In this document: piece after piece, positions 1 through 9,344 of the stretch
How the letters are laid out: every line of letters begins with the position of its first letter
Position numbering within the stretch: position 1 is the first letter of the stretch
From: Corynebacterium lizhenjunii
Lineage (GTDB): Bacteria; Actinomycetota; Actinomycetes; Mycobacteriales; Mycobacteriaceae
Direction: 5' to 3'
NCBI RefSeq assembly: GCF_011038655.2
Contig: NZ_CP064954.1
Location: 682,001 to 746,000, forward strand
Length of the DNA stretch: 64,000 nucleotides
Translations under genes and position numbers: made by a program
The notes under the pieces: generated by a model
Seen by the model: only the letters and a program-made list of their open reading frames with translations
What the model was told of the DNA's origin: nothing
Databases searched by the model: none

Positions 1-863
1 TGGAGTTGGGCACCGTTGGACTCAACAAAGAGGAAGTCGTACCTGACGTTGTGGCGGGCGGCTAAGCGGTCTAGCTTCCTACCGGCTAGGCTGAAGAGGA
101 GTTGTTTGAACTTGGAAAGGCCCATGCGCTTGGCAAAGGCACCATTTGGCAAAGCACGTAGAGACACCATGTGACCACCGGGCTTTAGGATGCCCATCTG
201 GCGCACTGTTTCCTCACCGCCCAGGCTGTCTAGGACATAGTCCACGCCGTGCAATAGCTCGGCGTAATCCTCGGTGCGGTAATCAAGGTAGCGATCAGCT
301 CCAAGGGCCAATACGCGCTCCCGGTTGCTGGCAGAGCCATTGGTGATGACATTAAGCCCCTGGGCTTTAGCTAGCGGGATCGCCATAGCTCCTAGACCGC
401 CACTGCCGCCGGAGATAAAAATCGTTTCCCCGGCAGCAGGTGCCATTAGCGCTAGGGACTGTACGGCAGTTAGTGCCGTAAGCGGTATGGCTGCGGCTTC
501 GATGTCGCTGTAGCGGGCCGGAACCTTGGCTAATGCGTCGAGGTCGACTGCGATGTACTCAGCGAAGGCACCAATGCTATCTAGTGGTAGGCGGGCAAAT
601 ACGCGCTCACCAACCTCGAATTGGGCAGACGGGGAATGTAGTTCCTCGATGGTGCCTACTACCTCATTACCGGCGATAAGGGGGAGTGAATATGGGGTGA
701 TGAGTTTGACTTCGCCGCGAGAAATCATGTTGTCCAGTGGATTGACTCCAGCGGCGTGCACGCGCACCAGAGCCTGGCCAGGACCTGCAACCGGCTGGGG
801 TGCCTCGCGCAGTGTCAGCTCGATGTTCTTCTTGTCGTATGCAAGTAATTGTGCAGATTTCAT
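1..863 (-). CDS. Zinc-type alcohol dehydrogenase/quinone oxidoreductase-like protein (3' end outside window)
   Basis: About 287 residues are visible, starting MKSAQLLAYDKK at 863; the C-terminus runs off the left edge. The protein has the medium-chain dehydrogenase/reductase layout: an N-terminal GroES-like domain (VRVHAAGVNPLDN) followed by a Rossmann domain with the nucleotide-binding glycine run ISGGSGGLGA near residue 150. I see no Cys/His zinc-site pattern, so a zinc-free NADPH quinone oxidoreductase is likely. It lies 61 bp downstream of an Rrf2 regulator on the same strand, and the two are probably co-transcribed and co-regulated. The substrate cannot be told from sequence. Confidence 0.8.
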   Translation of the reverse strand, partial: MKSAQLLAYDKKNIELTLREAPQPVAGPGQALVRVHAAGVNPLDNMISRGEVKLITPYSLPLIAGNEVVGTIEELHSPSAQFEVGERVFARLPLDSIGAFAEYIAVDLDALAKVPARYSDIEAAAIPLTALTAVQSLALMAPAAGETIFISGGSGGLGAMAIPLAKAQGLNVITNGSASNRERVLALGADRYLDYRTEDYAELLHGVDYVLDSLGGEETVRQMGILKPGGHMVSLRALPNGAFAKRMGLSKFKQLLFSLAGRKLDRLAARHNVRYDFLFVESNGAQL

Positions 864-924
864 GGATATGTCCTTTCGATGGAGGGGACGGTGAGTAGTG
901 GCCAGCGGGGCCTGGCCCTGGTGG

Positions 925-1341
925 TTAGCCGCGGGCGGCATCGTAAAGCTCAGCAATGAAGTCCCGGAGGGTTCGGCTTCCCAAAGCTTGCTCTAAGTCT
1001 TGTTCTATGCGGGTGAAGGTGGGGGCGAGGACCTGGCCGATGTGCTTTCCCACCGGACACTCGGGGTTTGGGTCGGTGTGTGCAGCAAAGAGCTGCTTGT
1101 CGGGGTAAACGGCTGAGTAGATGTCTGCCAAGGTGATGGCGGTGGTGGGTTTGAGCAGGATAAACCCTGCTTTTCCTTGTTGGCTGTCGATGAGTCTGGC
1201 TTGCTTGAGTAAGCCAGCCAGTTTGCGGGTGTGGCTGGCATTTGTCCCAATGCTGCTAGCTAGTGCCTGTGAACTGGCGACGCGGTCGGTCTCTGCGATA
1301 AAGACCAGCATGTGGATGGCTTGGGCGAACTTGGTGTCCAT
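925..1341 (-). CDS. Rrf2 family transcriptional regulator (YwnA-like)
   Basis: The 138-residue protein opens MDTKFAQAIHMLVFI and carries the Rrf2 winged helix-turn-helix (SSQALASSIGTNASHTRKL, about residues 23-41), then the wing and a dimerisation helix. IscR/NsrR-type members use three cysteines to hold an Fe-S cluster. Only one Cys is present here (ECPVGKH, about residue 94), so a cluster is unlikely, and a thiol-based or ligand sensor like YwnA is more plausible. The gene sits directly upstream of an oxidoreductase, and an inverted repeat lies just before its start, which suggests autoregulation of the pair. Confidence 0.85.
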   Translation of the reverse strand: MDTKFAQAIHMLVFIAETDRVASSQALASSIGTNASHTRKLAGLLKQARLIDSQQGKAGFILLKPTTAITLADIYSAVYPDKQLFAAHTDPNPECPVGKHIGQVLAPTFTRIEQDLEQALGSRTLRDFIAELYDAARG

Positions 1342-1351
1342 GCAACTCCCT

Positions 1352-1376
1352 ACTTGTATCTACTCAAGGTACAAGT
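1352..1376. promoter_or_regulatory. Inverted repeat, probable Rrf2 operator
   Basis: ACTTGTA (1352-1358) and TACAAGT (1370-1376) are exact reverse complements separated by 11 bp. The repeat begins 11 bp upstream of the Rrf2 start codon, where an autoregulatory operator would be expected. That the regulator binds it is inference. Confidence 0.55.
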
Positions 1377-1431
1377 GTAGCCGAAGGGCGCTCGAGAGAA
1401 AACTCAAGAGTAAAAAAGGAGTATGCCCGGT

Positions 1432-3036
1432 CTACCCCAGGAGGGTTATGGCATGCGTGATGAGGATTTTGGCAATCATGGCAGCGGGGTAGACCATGGC
1501 ATAGCCCAGGCTCACGCGCGGATCGGAATTGGTGCGGGTGTTGGCGAAGGCCAACACGGCCGGTTGGGTCTGGGCGCCGGCGAGCACCCCGGCGGTTTTG
1601 GTGGCACCCATGCGCAGCGCACGCCGCATGGTCACGGCAACCCCAACGGCCACGATGGTGGTCACAATTGCGCCCAGCAGCAGAATCTTCACCCAGGCCC
1701 CGCCGGTAAACGCCCCGGCGATCTGGCCACCGGCATTGGTCCCGGCCTGGGCGAGGAAAAGCAGCAGGCCGAACTCCGCCAGCACAGTATTAGCGGAATG
1801 CGGCAGGGCCGTTATCAACGAGCCCACGCGGCCCAGCCGGCCCATGACCAGTGCTACCAGCAGCACGCCTGCGGCGGCACCCAAAGTAAAGGAGCTGCCG
1901 CCGGGTAGGGGAACTGGCACATGGCCCAGGAAGTAGCCCAGAGCCAGGCCCAGGCCCAGACCGATGGGATTGATATCCGTTAGCCCCTTGGCGGAGTCCC
2001 CCAAGTAGGTCGAGATCTCCTCAAAGGCAGCCGCTGGGCCCACCACGCGGACCCTATCGCCAAGCTCGACCATCAAATCCGGCATGGCCACCTGGTCTTC
2101 GTCCGCGCGGCGAATACGCGAGATCCGCGCGCCCCAGCGCGTGGACAACTCATTATTCAGCTGCGCTACCGTCATGCCCGCCAACGCGTGCTCAGAGACC
2201 GTAATGCGCCGAAAGTCCAGTTCATGCCGGTCATCGCTCAAAATTTGTGGGGACTCCCGCCCGGCTGTGCGCGTAATGAGGTTAAGATATTCTGGCGAAC
2301 CCACCACGGTGATAACATCCCCAGGCTCCAGGTGGTCCAGATACTTCGGAATAACAATCTCGTTGTGCCCTACGCGCCGCAGCCGCGTGACTTGGACTTC
2401 ACTATCGCCCAGACTCAACAGTTGCGCAATGGAAATGCCTTCGGCACGGGTGACCTGGATATGCACCGTGGTCACCTCGGCCGTGGTGTCGTCATCCTCA
2501 CCGGCGCTGCGCAGCACCCAGGTGGTTGCCACTAGCATGCCGATGACCCCGAAAAGGTAGGCCACCGCATAGCCAACGGTGGCAGGGCCGGCCTGGCCGG
2601 TGGCATCGGCAGCCGCAGCCAAAGCGGGAGTATTGGTTACTGCACCCGCAAAGGTACCGGCAATAACGGCAATGTCTAGCCCGAAGGCCCAAGTCCCCAG
2701 CGCCCACGCGGCTGCGGCGGCCAGCGCAAACACCCCCAGCATGGAAAGCACTGGCCATGTGGCGGTGCGTAGTGACTGGAAAAAGGTCACGCCAGAGTTG
2801 TTGCCAATACCGAAGGCAAAAAGTACTAAGCCCAAAGTGCCCAGCAGGGGCGGCAAGGTGGCATCAACCCCCAGGGCGGCAGCCCAGGCGGAGACCGCTA
2901 TGCCCAGGAAGAGGACGGCGGCAGCCCCCATGCTGATGGAACGCACCCGGATACTTCCCAGCGCCATGCCGGCGCCGAAGATGAGACAGACCAGCAAGAT
3001 GGGTTGGGCGGATAGGTAAGCCGCTACGGTGCTCAT
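1432..3036 (-). CDS. AspT/YidE-type membrane exchanger with central TrkA-C domains
   Basis: This 534-residue protein has the layout of the aspartate:alanine exchanger family: five or six hydrophobic helices (about 1-175), a cytoplasmic middle with two TrkA-C/RCK-C-like segments (VQVTRLRRVGHNEIVIPKYLDHLEPGD and a second ending VELGDRVRVVG), and a second membrane half (about 350-534). The two halves are the family's internal duplication. The Corynebacterium glutamicum succinate exporter SucE belongs to this family and has similar length, so dicarboxylate or amino-acid exchange is a reasonable guess, but the substrate is not readable. The gene stands alone. The start ATG at 3036 is supported by the hydrophobic N-terminus beginning at once. 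Confidence 0.85.
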   Translation of the reverse strand: MSTVAAYLSAQPILLVCLIFGAGMALGSIRVRSISMGAAAVLFLGIAVSAWAAALGVDATLPPLLGTLGLVLFAFGIGNNSGVTFFQSLRTATWPVLSMLGVFALAAAAAWALGTWAFGLDIAVIAGTFAGAVTNTPALAAAADATGQAGPATVGYAVAYLFGVIGMLVATTWVLRSAGEDDDTTAEVTTVHIQVTRAEGISIAQLLSLGDSEVQVTRLRRVGHNEIVIPKYLDHLEPGDVITVVGSPEYLNLITRTAGRESPQILSDDRHELDFRRITVSEHALAGMTVAQLNNELSTRWGARISRIRRADEDQVAMPDLMVELGDRVRVVGPAAAFEEISTYLGDSAKGLTDINPIGLGLGLALGYFLGHVPVPLPGGSSFTLGAAAGVLLVALVMGRLGRVGSLITALPHSANTVLAEFGLLLFLAQAGTNAGGQIAGAFTGGAWVKILLLGAIVTTIVAVGVAVTMRRALRMGATKTAGVLAGAQTQPAVLAFANTRTNSDPRVSLGYAMVYPAAMIAKILITHAITLLG

Positions 3037-3262
3037 CGCGAAAGGGCCTCACAACCAAAAAGTAGGGATAACAGCGGCATAAGTCTAGCGCCCGCAGGCG
3101 CTAGAGGCCTGTTGCCAGCCAACGGGGGTACCCGGAGTCTGGACAAAAGATAACGGCTTGGACACGATTGCCAAAGTAATGCCTATAAACGGTGGCTAAC
3201 GTGCGATGATAGACGGGTTCCTATCCGGTTTTTCTATTAAGAAGTGTGAAAGAGGGCAACAT

Positions 3263-4465
3263 ATGCTTCGTATGTCGCGCCTAAAGAAGGTCTTAGTGGG
3301 TTCGGCCTTCGCAGGTGCGTTTCTTTTTGCGGCTCCGGCCGCAGGCGCTGATGAGCTCCCAGCGCCAGTCATTGATTCCGCGGGGTTTTTAAATGGGGTG
3401 CGGGCAGACTTGGCCAAGCTCGGCGTGGCCACTGCTCCGGTGGACCAGGCGGTCACCGAAGGTATCGACCAGGCTCTGGGCGCTGCCGCGCACCGCGTGG
3501 CTCAGGCCACCGGCATAATTGCTGAGCCGATAACTCCCGCACAGCCAGCGGCCCCCGCCAACTCCGTCACCCCGGCCAACTCCGCCACCCCGGCTGCTGC
3601 CCAGGCGGACTACCAGACCGCACCGGGCCAGCAGGGCCACCCCGGCCAACCGCTGACCAACCCGGAACCGTTGGGTCTGGCCCAGCTGGAGCGGGCCACG
3701 CAGCCGGACTTCAAGCCGCAGGTTGCAGACCCGAACTACGTGTTCAAAAATGATCTGTTCTCCAAGATTGCTGCGGGCAAGCCCATGGCAGATTTTGTGC
3801 TGCACCGGGTGCCGGGATCCTACTTTGATGCCCCGCGGATTCCGGAGGAATCCAATCAGGCATTGGGCCGCGGCAACTCCCTGTATGGTCCGGGTACCCC
3901 GATCTATGTGGGGCAAAACTCCATGTGCACGCTGACTGCGGCTGGCTATGATAATGCTGGCAATAAGGTCGGACTGACTGCTGGCCACTGCGCCGAGCCA
4001 GGCGAGCAGGTACTTTCTGCTGACTCTTGGCAGGTTGGCCCCACGGGCACCGTGGTGGATAAGAACGCCTACCTGGATTATGCCGTTATTCAGTTCAACG
4101 ACAAGGCAGAGATCAGCAACTCCTACAACGGGGTTACCGCGCACGCCGTGGGCGGTACCGCCCGCCCGGGTGATGTTGCCTGCAAGCACGGTGTGGCTAC
4201 TGGCACCACCTGCGGCATGGTTTACACCCAGGGTTCTGAAAAGCAGTTCAACCAGGTCTGCGCCATGATGGGTGACTCTGGTGCGCCGCTGATGAAGAAT
4301 GGTGCCGTCATTGGCGCTATTTCCGGCGGCGTGGGCCCGATTTCCTGCCGTACCCCCTGGCAGGGTGCCCTGCATGTGCCTTCGACGGCAACCACCATGG
4401 ATTCCATCGTGGCTGATTTGAACCGTCGTGGTGGGGTGGGGGCAGGTTTCCGCCTGCAGCCCTAA
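3263..4465 (+). CDS. Secreted trypsin-like (S1 family) serine protease
   Basis: The start is placed at ATG 3263 (MLRMSRLKKVLVGSAF), because AGAGGG lies 6 bp upstream and a typical Sec signal peptide follows, ending near APAAGADE. An upstream in-frame ATG at 3206 would add 19 residues before the signal. The mature 370-residue region has a Pro/Ala-rich segment (about 95-130) and then a chymotrypsin fold with the complete triad: His242 in TAGHC, Asp272 in LDYAV and Ser339 in GDSGAP. Paired cysteines suggest disulfides. It is an extracellular endopeptidase of unknown target, followed by a strong terminator. Confidence 0.88.
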   Translation: MLRMSRLKKVLVGSAFAGAFLFAAPAAGADELPAPVIDSAGFLNGVRADLAKLGVATAPVDQAVTEGIDQALGAAAHRVAQATGIIAEPITPAQPAAPANSVTPANSATPAAAQADYQTAPGQQGHPGQPLTNPEPLGLAQLERATQPDFKPQVADPNYVFKNDLFSKIAAGKPMADFVLHRVPGSYFDAPRIPEESNQALGRGNSLYGPGTPIYVGQNSMCTLTAAGYDNAGNKVGLTAGHCAEPGEQVLSADSWQVGPTGTVVDKNAYLDYAVIQFNDKAEISNSYNGVTAHAVGGTARPGDVACKHGVATGTTCGMVYTQGSEKQFNQVCAMMGDSGAPLMKNGAVIGAISGGVGPISCRTPWQGALHVPSTATTMDSIVADLNRRGGVGAGFRLQP

Positions 4466-4489
4466 CTGCTCCCTTCCTAGTCTGCCGAT

Positions 4490-4527
4490 GCCGCTGGTGC
4501 CCAGGTACCAGCGGCCGCAGCATTTTT
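4490..4527 (+). terminator. Intrinsic terminator after the protease gene
   Basis: A perfect 9-bp stem, GCCGCTGGT (4490-4498) with ACCAGCGGC (4507-4515), has an 8-nt loop and is followed by TTTTT at 4523-4527. The left arm is overlapped by a copy of the recurring TGCCGATGCC word (4483-4492). Confidence 0.85.
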
Positions 4528-4585
4528 CCCTCCCGCAGGTGGGGCACCCTAGCCCGAGCCTGCCGCGTTCGCCCTCTGGGGTGGT

Positions 4586-5374
4586 CTAGGAGGTGGACTT
4601 AAGGTGCTCGAGCACGCTCGCGTGCAACGCACCATTGGTGGCAATGGCGGAACCGCCGTGGGGGCCCGGCTCACCGGCCCGGTTAGTAAAGGTACCGCCG
4701 GCCTCTTGGACCAGCAGGCACGGAGCAGCGAGGTCCCACAGGGAGACCTCAGGTTCGACGGCGACGTCTACTGCGCCTTCAGCCAGCAAGCAGTAGTTCC
4801 AGAAGTCACCATAGCCGCGCAGGCGCCAGGCGGAGTCTGTAAGAGCAATGAGCTGCTCGCGCACACCGGCTTCCGCCCAGCCGGACAGGGAGCTGATGGC
4901 CACGGAGGCATCGGCAAGCTGGGAGACTGCAGAAACCCGCAGGCGGCGGCGTTCCCCACCAAAAACGCGGAAGGCACCGGAGCCCTCGCAGGCAAACCAG
5001 CGGCGGCGCAGCGCGGGGGCAGAAATCACGCACACGATGGGCTTGCCGTCCTCGAGGAGGGCAATGAGGGTGGCCCATACCGGCACGCCGCGGACGAAGT
5101 TCTTGGTGCCGTCAATGGGGTCGATGACCCACTGGCGGCCCTGCAGGGAAAGCTCACCGCCAAATTCCTCGCCCAGGATCTGATCCTGCGGGCGGGCCTT
5201 AGCTAGCTCGGCGCGCAGGAGCTTCTCGCAGGCTAAATCCGCATCTGAGACCGGGGTCATGTCCGGTTTTTCCTTGACGTTGAGGTCTGCAGCCTCAAAG
5301 CGGGACATGGTCAGCTGGTCTGCTAGACCGGCTAACTCCAGCGCTACTCCGAGGTCTTCTTTGTGCTTACCCAC
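4586..5374 (-). CDS. hisN: Histidinol-phosphatase, inositol-monophosphatase type
   Basis: This 262-residue protein is of the FIG/inositol-monophosphatase superfamily. Metal-binding motifs are GEEFGGE (about 69-75), [10 protein letters not shown] (about 85-94) and the C-terminal [15 protein letters not shown]. In actinobacteria this subgroup dephosphorylates L-histidinol phosphate in histidine synthesis, and the C. glutamicum hisN lies in the same place beside a second phosphatase and prfB. It overlaps the end of the upstream phosphatase gene by 8 bp, so the two are translationally coupled. The assignment rests on synteny as well as motifs, because family members are hard to tell apart. Confidence 0.82.
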   Translation of the reverse strand: MGKHKEDLGVALELAGLADQLTMSRFEAADLNVKEKPDMTPVSDADLACEKLLRAELAKARPQDQILGEEFGGELSLQGRQWVIDPIDGTKNFVRGVPVWATLIALLEDGKPIVCVISAPALRRRWFACEGSGAFRVFGGERRRLRVSAVSQLADASVAISSLSGWAEAGVREQLIALTDSAWRLRGYGDFWNYCLLAEGAVDVAVEPEVSLWDLAAPCLLVQEAGGTFTNRAGEPGPHGGSAIATNGALHASVLEHLKSTS

Positions 5375-6191
5375 GCAGGGCCTCCTCCATTTCTTCTACT
5401 ACAGCGGCGTTTCCAGCAAGGGACCATTCCACGCCGCCTGCCGTTACCCTACGCGCAACCCCGCCGTTTGCTTCAATTAGCGCCTTGCCAGGCAGCCAAT
5501 CCCACTCCGCAACGCTGTGTTGCATCCATGCACCCCAGGTGCCGTCGGCAACGCTGGCCAAGTCAATGGAGCCCGCCCCTAACATGCGCACGGTGGCAAA
5601 GCGGGAAGCTACCCGTTGCCAAGCACCCGCAATGTTGGCATCCGCAACACTGGTGGGGTGCAAGTATGTGGCCAAGGATAGCTGGGCGCTGGTCCCGGAT
5701 TGCATGCTCACCTCCTGGCCATCGCGGGTGGTGGGCAAGTCTTTCCCTCCGCACCAGGTATAGCCCATGGCGGGCCGGTGGACGGCACCGAGGAGGACCC
5801 CGGAGGTATCGGAAAGCGACAGGGCGCAGCACCAATAATCGCAACCCGAGGCAAAATTGTAGGTGCCATCAACGGGGTCAATGTGCCACACGCGACCCGA
5901 GCTGGACTTCCGGGCTGTGCCTTCTTCGCCCACGATCCCGTCTTCCGGGCGCACCGCCGCGAGCACATCGGCCACAAATTGCTCAGCTGCGCGGTCGGCA
6001 TCCGTGACCACATCGGAGACCGAAGACTTCTTCTCCACGCTTAGCCCCTGCTCCCGCAGGCGCCAGGCCCAGCGGCCGGCGTTATAGACCAGGGCTTGGG
6101 CCAGGTGCGCATCAGTATCATCGGCATGGGCGACGATGAAGGTCTTTGTTAAAGCGGCAGTCATCTCTGATAAAGAGGGCTGTGTAGTCAT
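5367..6191 (-). CDS. Inositol monophosphatase family protein
   Basis: This 274-residue member of the FIG superfamily carries GEEGTA (about 99-104), [12 protein letters not shown] (about 117-128) and [15 protein letters not shown] near the C-terminus, so the Mg-binding carboxylates are intact. It is the first gene of a two-gene unit with hisN and divergent from prfB. C. glutamicum has an equivalent gene annotated as inositol-1(or 4)-monophosphatase at this locus. The physiological substrate is unclear: inositol phosphate, histidinol phosphate or another sugar phosphate are possible. Confidence 0.8.
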   Translation of the reverse strand: MTTQPSLSEMTAALTKTFIVAHADDTDAHLAQALVYNAGRWAWRLREQGLSVEKKSSVSDVVTDADRAAEQFVADVLAAVRPEDGIVGEEGTARKSSSGRVWHIDPVDGTYNFASGCDYWCCALSLSDTSGVLLGAVHRPAMGYTWCGGKDLPTTRDGQEVSMQSGTSAQLSLATYLHPTSVADANIAGAWQRVASRFATVRMLGAGSIDLASVADGTWGAWMQHSVAEWDWLPGKALIEANGGVARRVTAGGVEWSLAGNAAVVEEMEEALRG

Positions 6192-6251
6192 GGCTCCAAT
6201 TGTGGCCCTTAAAGTAGGGAAGTGCGAATTAGGTGGCTAGACTGTCTCGCT

Positions 6252-7376
6252 ATGCGCCCTGAAACTTCTACTCTGCTCGACCAGCTCCATGCTACGTTGG
6301 ACTCCATAGAAAAGGTCATGGACCCGCAGGCTTTAGCGGCCACCGTGCGCGAGCTAGAAGCTACCGCAGGGGACCCCACCTTGTGGGATGATCCAGCCCA
6401 TGCGCAGGCTATTACTACCCAGTTGTCGGCAGCGCAGGCCAAACTACGCAAGCTGGAGAACTTGCGCGGGCGCTTAGAGGACATGCCCGTGATGTATGAG
6501 TTGGCGGAGGAAGAAGGCGACACGGCGCTGGCTGATGAGGAGCTGACAGACCTGCGCGGGGCCATTGAGTCCCTGGAGGTGACCACCATGCTCTCTGGGG
6601 AATATGACCAACGTGAGGCTGTGATTAACATTCGCTCCGGCGCAGGTGGGGTGGATGCAGCGGATTGGGCGGAGATGCTCATGCGCATGTACACCCGCTG
6701 GGCAGATAAGAACGACCACAAGGTAGATGTTTACGACATCTCCTATGCAGAAGAGGCCGGAATTAAGTCCGCGACATTTGTGGTGCACGGGGAGTATATG
6801 TACGGCCAGCTTTCTGTGGAACAGGGCGCGCACCGCCTGGTGCGTATTTCGCCCTTTGATAATCAGGCCCGGCGCCAAACCTCCTTCGCGGAAGTGGAGG
6901 TGTTGCCGGTGGTGGAGCAGACCGACTCCATTGAGGTTGCCGACTCGGATGTGCGCGTGGACGTCTACCGTTCTTCTGGGCCGGGCGGGCAGTCGGTCAA
7001 CACCACGGACTCGGCCGTGCGGCTGACTCACCTTCCCACCGGGATTGTGGTGACCTGCCAAAATGAGAAATCCCAGATTCAAAACAAGGCCTCTGCCATG
7101 CGGGTGCTCCAGGCTAAGCTATTGGAGCGCAAGCGCCAGGAGGAGCGTGCGGAAATGGATGCCCTGGGCGCTGGCGGCAACGCCTCCTGGGGAAACCAGA
7201 TGCGCAACTACGTGCTGCACCCTTATCAAATGGTCAAGGACCTGCGCACGAACCTCGAAGTAGGGGATCCGGCGAAGGTCCTTGATGGTGACATTGATGC
7301 CTTTTTGGAGGCTGGTATCCGCTGGCGCATGGCGCAGCAGTCTGCCGATGCCGCCCCGAGCGGCCAGTCTAGCTAG
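6252..7376 (+). CDS. prfB: Peptide chain release factor 2
   Basis: This is RF2, 374 residues, which releases nascent chains at UAA and UGA. The anticodon-mimic motif SPF (RISPFDNQ, about residue 200) identifies RF2 rather than RF1, and the catalytic GGQ is in GPGGQSVNT (about 247). The start at ATG 6252 ([12 protein letters not shown]) is preferred over 6222 by comparison with known RF2 N-termini. A TAGACT -10-like box at 6237-6242 lies only 9 bp before it, suggesting a leaderless mRNA. The programmed +1 frameshift of enterobacterial prfB is absent. A copy of the recurring TGCCGATGCC word encodes SADA near the C-terminus. Confidence 0.95.
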   Translation: MRPETSTLLDQLHATLDSIEKVMDPQALAATVRELEATAGDPTLWDDPAHAQAITTQLSAAQAKLRKLENLRGRLEDMPVMYELAEEEGDTALADEELTDLRGAIESLEVTTMLSGEYDQREAVINIRSGAGGVDAADWAEMLMRMYTRWADKNDHKVDVYDISYAEEAGIKSATFVVHGEYMYGQLSVEQGAHRLVRISPFDNQARRQTSFAEVEVLPVVEQTDSIEVADSDVRVDVYRSSGPGGQSVNTTDSAVRLTHLPTGIVVTCQNEKSQIQNKASAMRVLQAKLLERKRQEERAEMDALGAGGNASWGNQMRNYVLHPYQMVKDLRTNLEVGDPAKVLDGDIDAFLEAGIRWRMAQQSADAAPSGQSS

Positions 7377-7437
7377 GCCAGGCTAGCTAGGCTCGGCCAA
7401 CCTGGGCGGGGCTCATTGTGCTGGCCGGGCAGAGGCG

Positions 7438-9156
7438 TTAGGCCGGGTAGGTCATCGGGGAACCCGGTCCCAGCGGAATACCGATGAGGTACCAGATGAC
7501 GAAGAAGATGAACCAGCCCACCAGCATGGCAATCGAGTAGGGCAGGGCCAGCGACATCAGTGTGCCCACGCCAGCGCGCTTGTAGTAGCGCTGCAGGAAG
7601 GTCAACGCCAGGGCGAAGTAGGGCGACATCGGGGTGATGATGTTGGTGGGGCTATCACCAATACGGAAGAGCATCTGGGCTACTTCCGGGGAGACGTTAA
7701 CGTACATCAACATCGGCACGACCACCGGCGCCATCAGCGCCCACTGCGCGGAACCGGAGGTGATAAACAGGTTCAGCAGTGCCACCATGAGCACCAAACC
7801 GGCGAACATGAGTACCGGCGGCAGGTCCCAGGCCTGGAGCAATTCTGAACCCTTGATGGCCGTCCACACGCCCAGGTTAGACCAGCTGAACCAGGCCAGG
7901 AATTGCGCCACCATAAAGAACAGCACAATCATCGGTACTAGCGTTTGCAGGCCCTTGGCCATAAATTCTGGGAAGTCGCCGGCTTCCTTGATGGTGCCCA
8001 CCACCAGGCCGTACACCGCGCCGACCAGGAAGAAAGCCAAGGAGATTGGGATTGCGATGGAGCGGATGAGGGGCGAGTTCATAAACTCCCCATCTGGGCT
8101 GGCAAACGGCGAACCCGGAATGAAGATCAGTGCAAAGAACGCTGCCAGGAAGACCAGCAGTGCCACTCCAGACCACATCAGCCCGCGGGCCTCAGCTGGT
8201 GCCAGGGAGAGGGCGTCTTGGCCTTCGGCGGCGGGGGCATCGGCAGACTGGCCATCAGCAGACTGGGCATCGGCAGACTGGGCAGGGGCGTGGGCGCTGA
8301 AATCCAGCTCGCTGGTGTCCAGGTCATCGTGGTCCACCAGCTCGCGGGCCTTGCGGACGATGAAGAACTCCGTGACCACCGTGATGATGAGGGAAAGCAC
8401 CACTGCCGACGGGATGACGAAGAAGATGTTGGCCAGAGGGGAGACCTCGTAGGCTTCATCGACAATCTGGGCAGCCGAGGTGGAAATCCCGCCCAGCAGC
8501 AGATCGGTGATGTTGAGGATCAGTGAGGCGTTAAAACCGGCCGACGATGCCGCAAAGGCCACCATGGCGCCTACAATCGGGGAGCGGCCCACCGCGTGGA
8601 AAGCCATGGCTCCCAGCGGAATCAAAATGACGTAGATGGCGTCGGAGGCCACGGAACCGGTCACGCCGGTCAGGGCTACGACGAAGGTGAGCATCTTGGG
8701 GCTGACCTTGGCCACCATCGCGCGCACCAGGGCTGAAAGCAACCCAGATTGCTCGGCCACGGCCACACCCAGCATGACGGCCAGGATGACGCCCAAGGGC
8801 GGGAAGGAGGTGAAGTTAGCGACGGCCTCCGTGACCATCTTGGACAGGCCCTCGGCGGTGAGGAGGTTTTCCACGGCGATGGTCTCCCCACTTTGGGGAT
8901 CTGTTGCCGTCATACCTATGTGCGCGCCAATCCAGGAGGTCACAGCCACCAGGCCGGCCAGGATCACAAACAGCCAGAAAGGGTTGGGGAGCTTGTTGCC
9001 AATCTTTTCGATGGTGCCCAAGAATCCACCCGGCGGGGTGTGTGGGGAGTCCTGGGTACTGGTACCTGCGGTTGATTCTGTGGTGAGGTTCTTTGGCGAG
9101 TTCTTGGCGGTTTTCTTTGCCGGGTTCTCCGTCGAGTTCTCCGTGGAGGTGGACAT
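7438..9156 (-). CDS. AbgT family transporter (p-aminobenzoyl-glutamate transporter-like)
   Basis: This 572-residue polytopic membrane protein has AbgT-family signatures, e.g. NPFWLFVILAGLV near the N-terminus, GSAQWALMAPVVVPM, and DSPTNIITPMSPYFALAL near the C-terminus. Members move p-aminobenzoyl-glutamate or export sulfonamides (MtrF, YdaH); which applies here cannot be read. The cytoplasmic N-terminus is Thr/Asn/Lys-rich. A hydrophilic loop (about residues 290-315) contains a tandem Ser-Ala-Asp-Ala-Gln repeat made of copies of the recurring GGCATCGGCA word. It is convergent with prfB and divergent from ftsE. Confidence 0.88.
   Translation of the reverse strand: MSTSTENSTENPAKKTAKNSPKNLTTESTAGTSTQDSPHTPPGGFLGTIEKIGNKLPNPFWLFVILAGLVAVTSWIGAHIGMTATDPQSGETIAVENLLTAEGLSKMVTEAVANFTSFPPLGVILAVMLGVAVAEQSGLLSALVRAMVAKVSPKMLTFVVALTGVTGSVASDAIYVILIPLGAMAFHAVGRSPIVGAMVAFAASSAGFNASLILNITDLLLGGISTSAAQIVDEAYEVSPLANIFFVIPSAVVLSLIITVVTEFFIVRKARELVDHDDLDTSELDFSAHAPAQSADAQSADGQSADAPAAEGQDALSLAPAEARGLMWSGVALLVFLAAFFALIFIPGSPFASPDGEFMNSPLIRSIAIPISLAFFLVGAVYGLVVGTIKEAGDFPEFMAKGLQTLVPMIVLFFMVAQFLAWFSWSNLGVWTAIKGSELLQAWDLPPVLMFAGLVLMVALLNLFITSGSAQWALMAPVVVPMLMYVNVSPEVAQMLFRIGDSPTNIITPMSPYFALALTFLQRYYKRAGVGTLMSLALPYSIAMLVGWFIFFVIWYLIGIPLGPGSPMTYPA
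8236..8280 (-). repeat. Three tandem 15-bp repeats inside the AbgT-type gene
   Basis: Units GGCATCGGCAGACTG (8236-8250), GCCATCAGCAGACTG (8251-8265) and GGCATCGGCAGACTG (8266-8280) follow without gaps and encode SADAQ/SADGQ in a cytoplasmic loop. The unit is the dispersed word described separately plus GACTG. Confidence 0.9.
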
Positions 9157-9344
9157 ATACGGGGGCTTTCCTCTTCTATTGCTCTTACTGTGCGGACAGT
9201 CTGATCAGGGACGGGGTGCTACCAGCGGCACGCCGCACGGCAACCCGGGCAACGTGTCTGGCATCACTTATGGACCATTAAGCCTAACAGGCCCACCGCC
9301 GTGCCTGCAGGATCCCGGGGTCTAGAGTTGCTAGAGTTTCGGAT

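Noticed and set aside
6252..6400. Programmed frameshift in prfB
   Set aside because: The reading frame is continuous from the start codon and no in-frame TGA or CTTTGA slippery site is seen.
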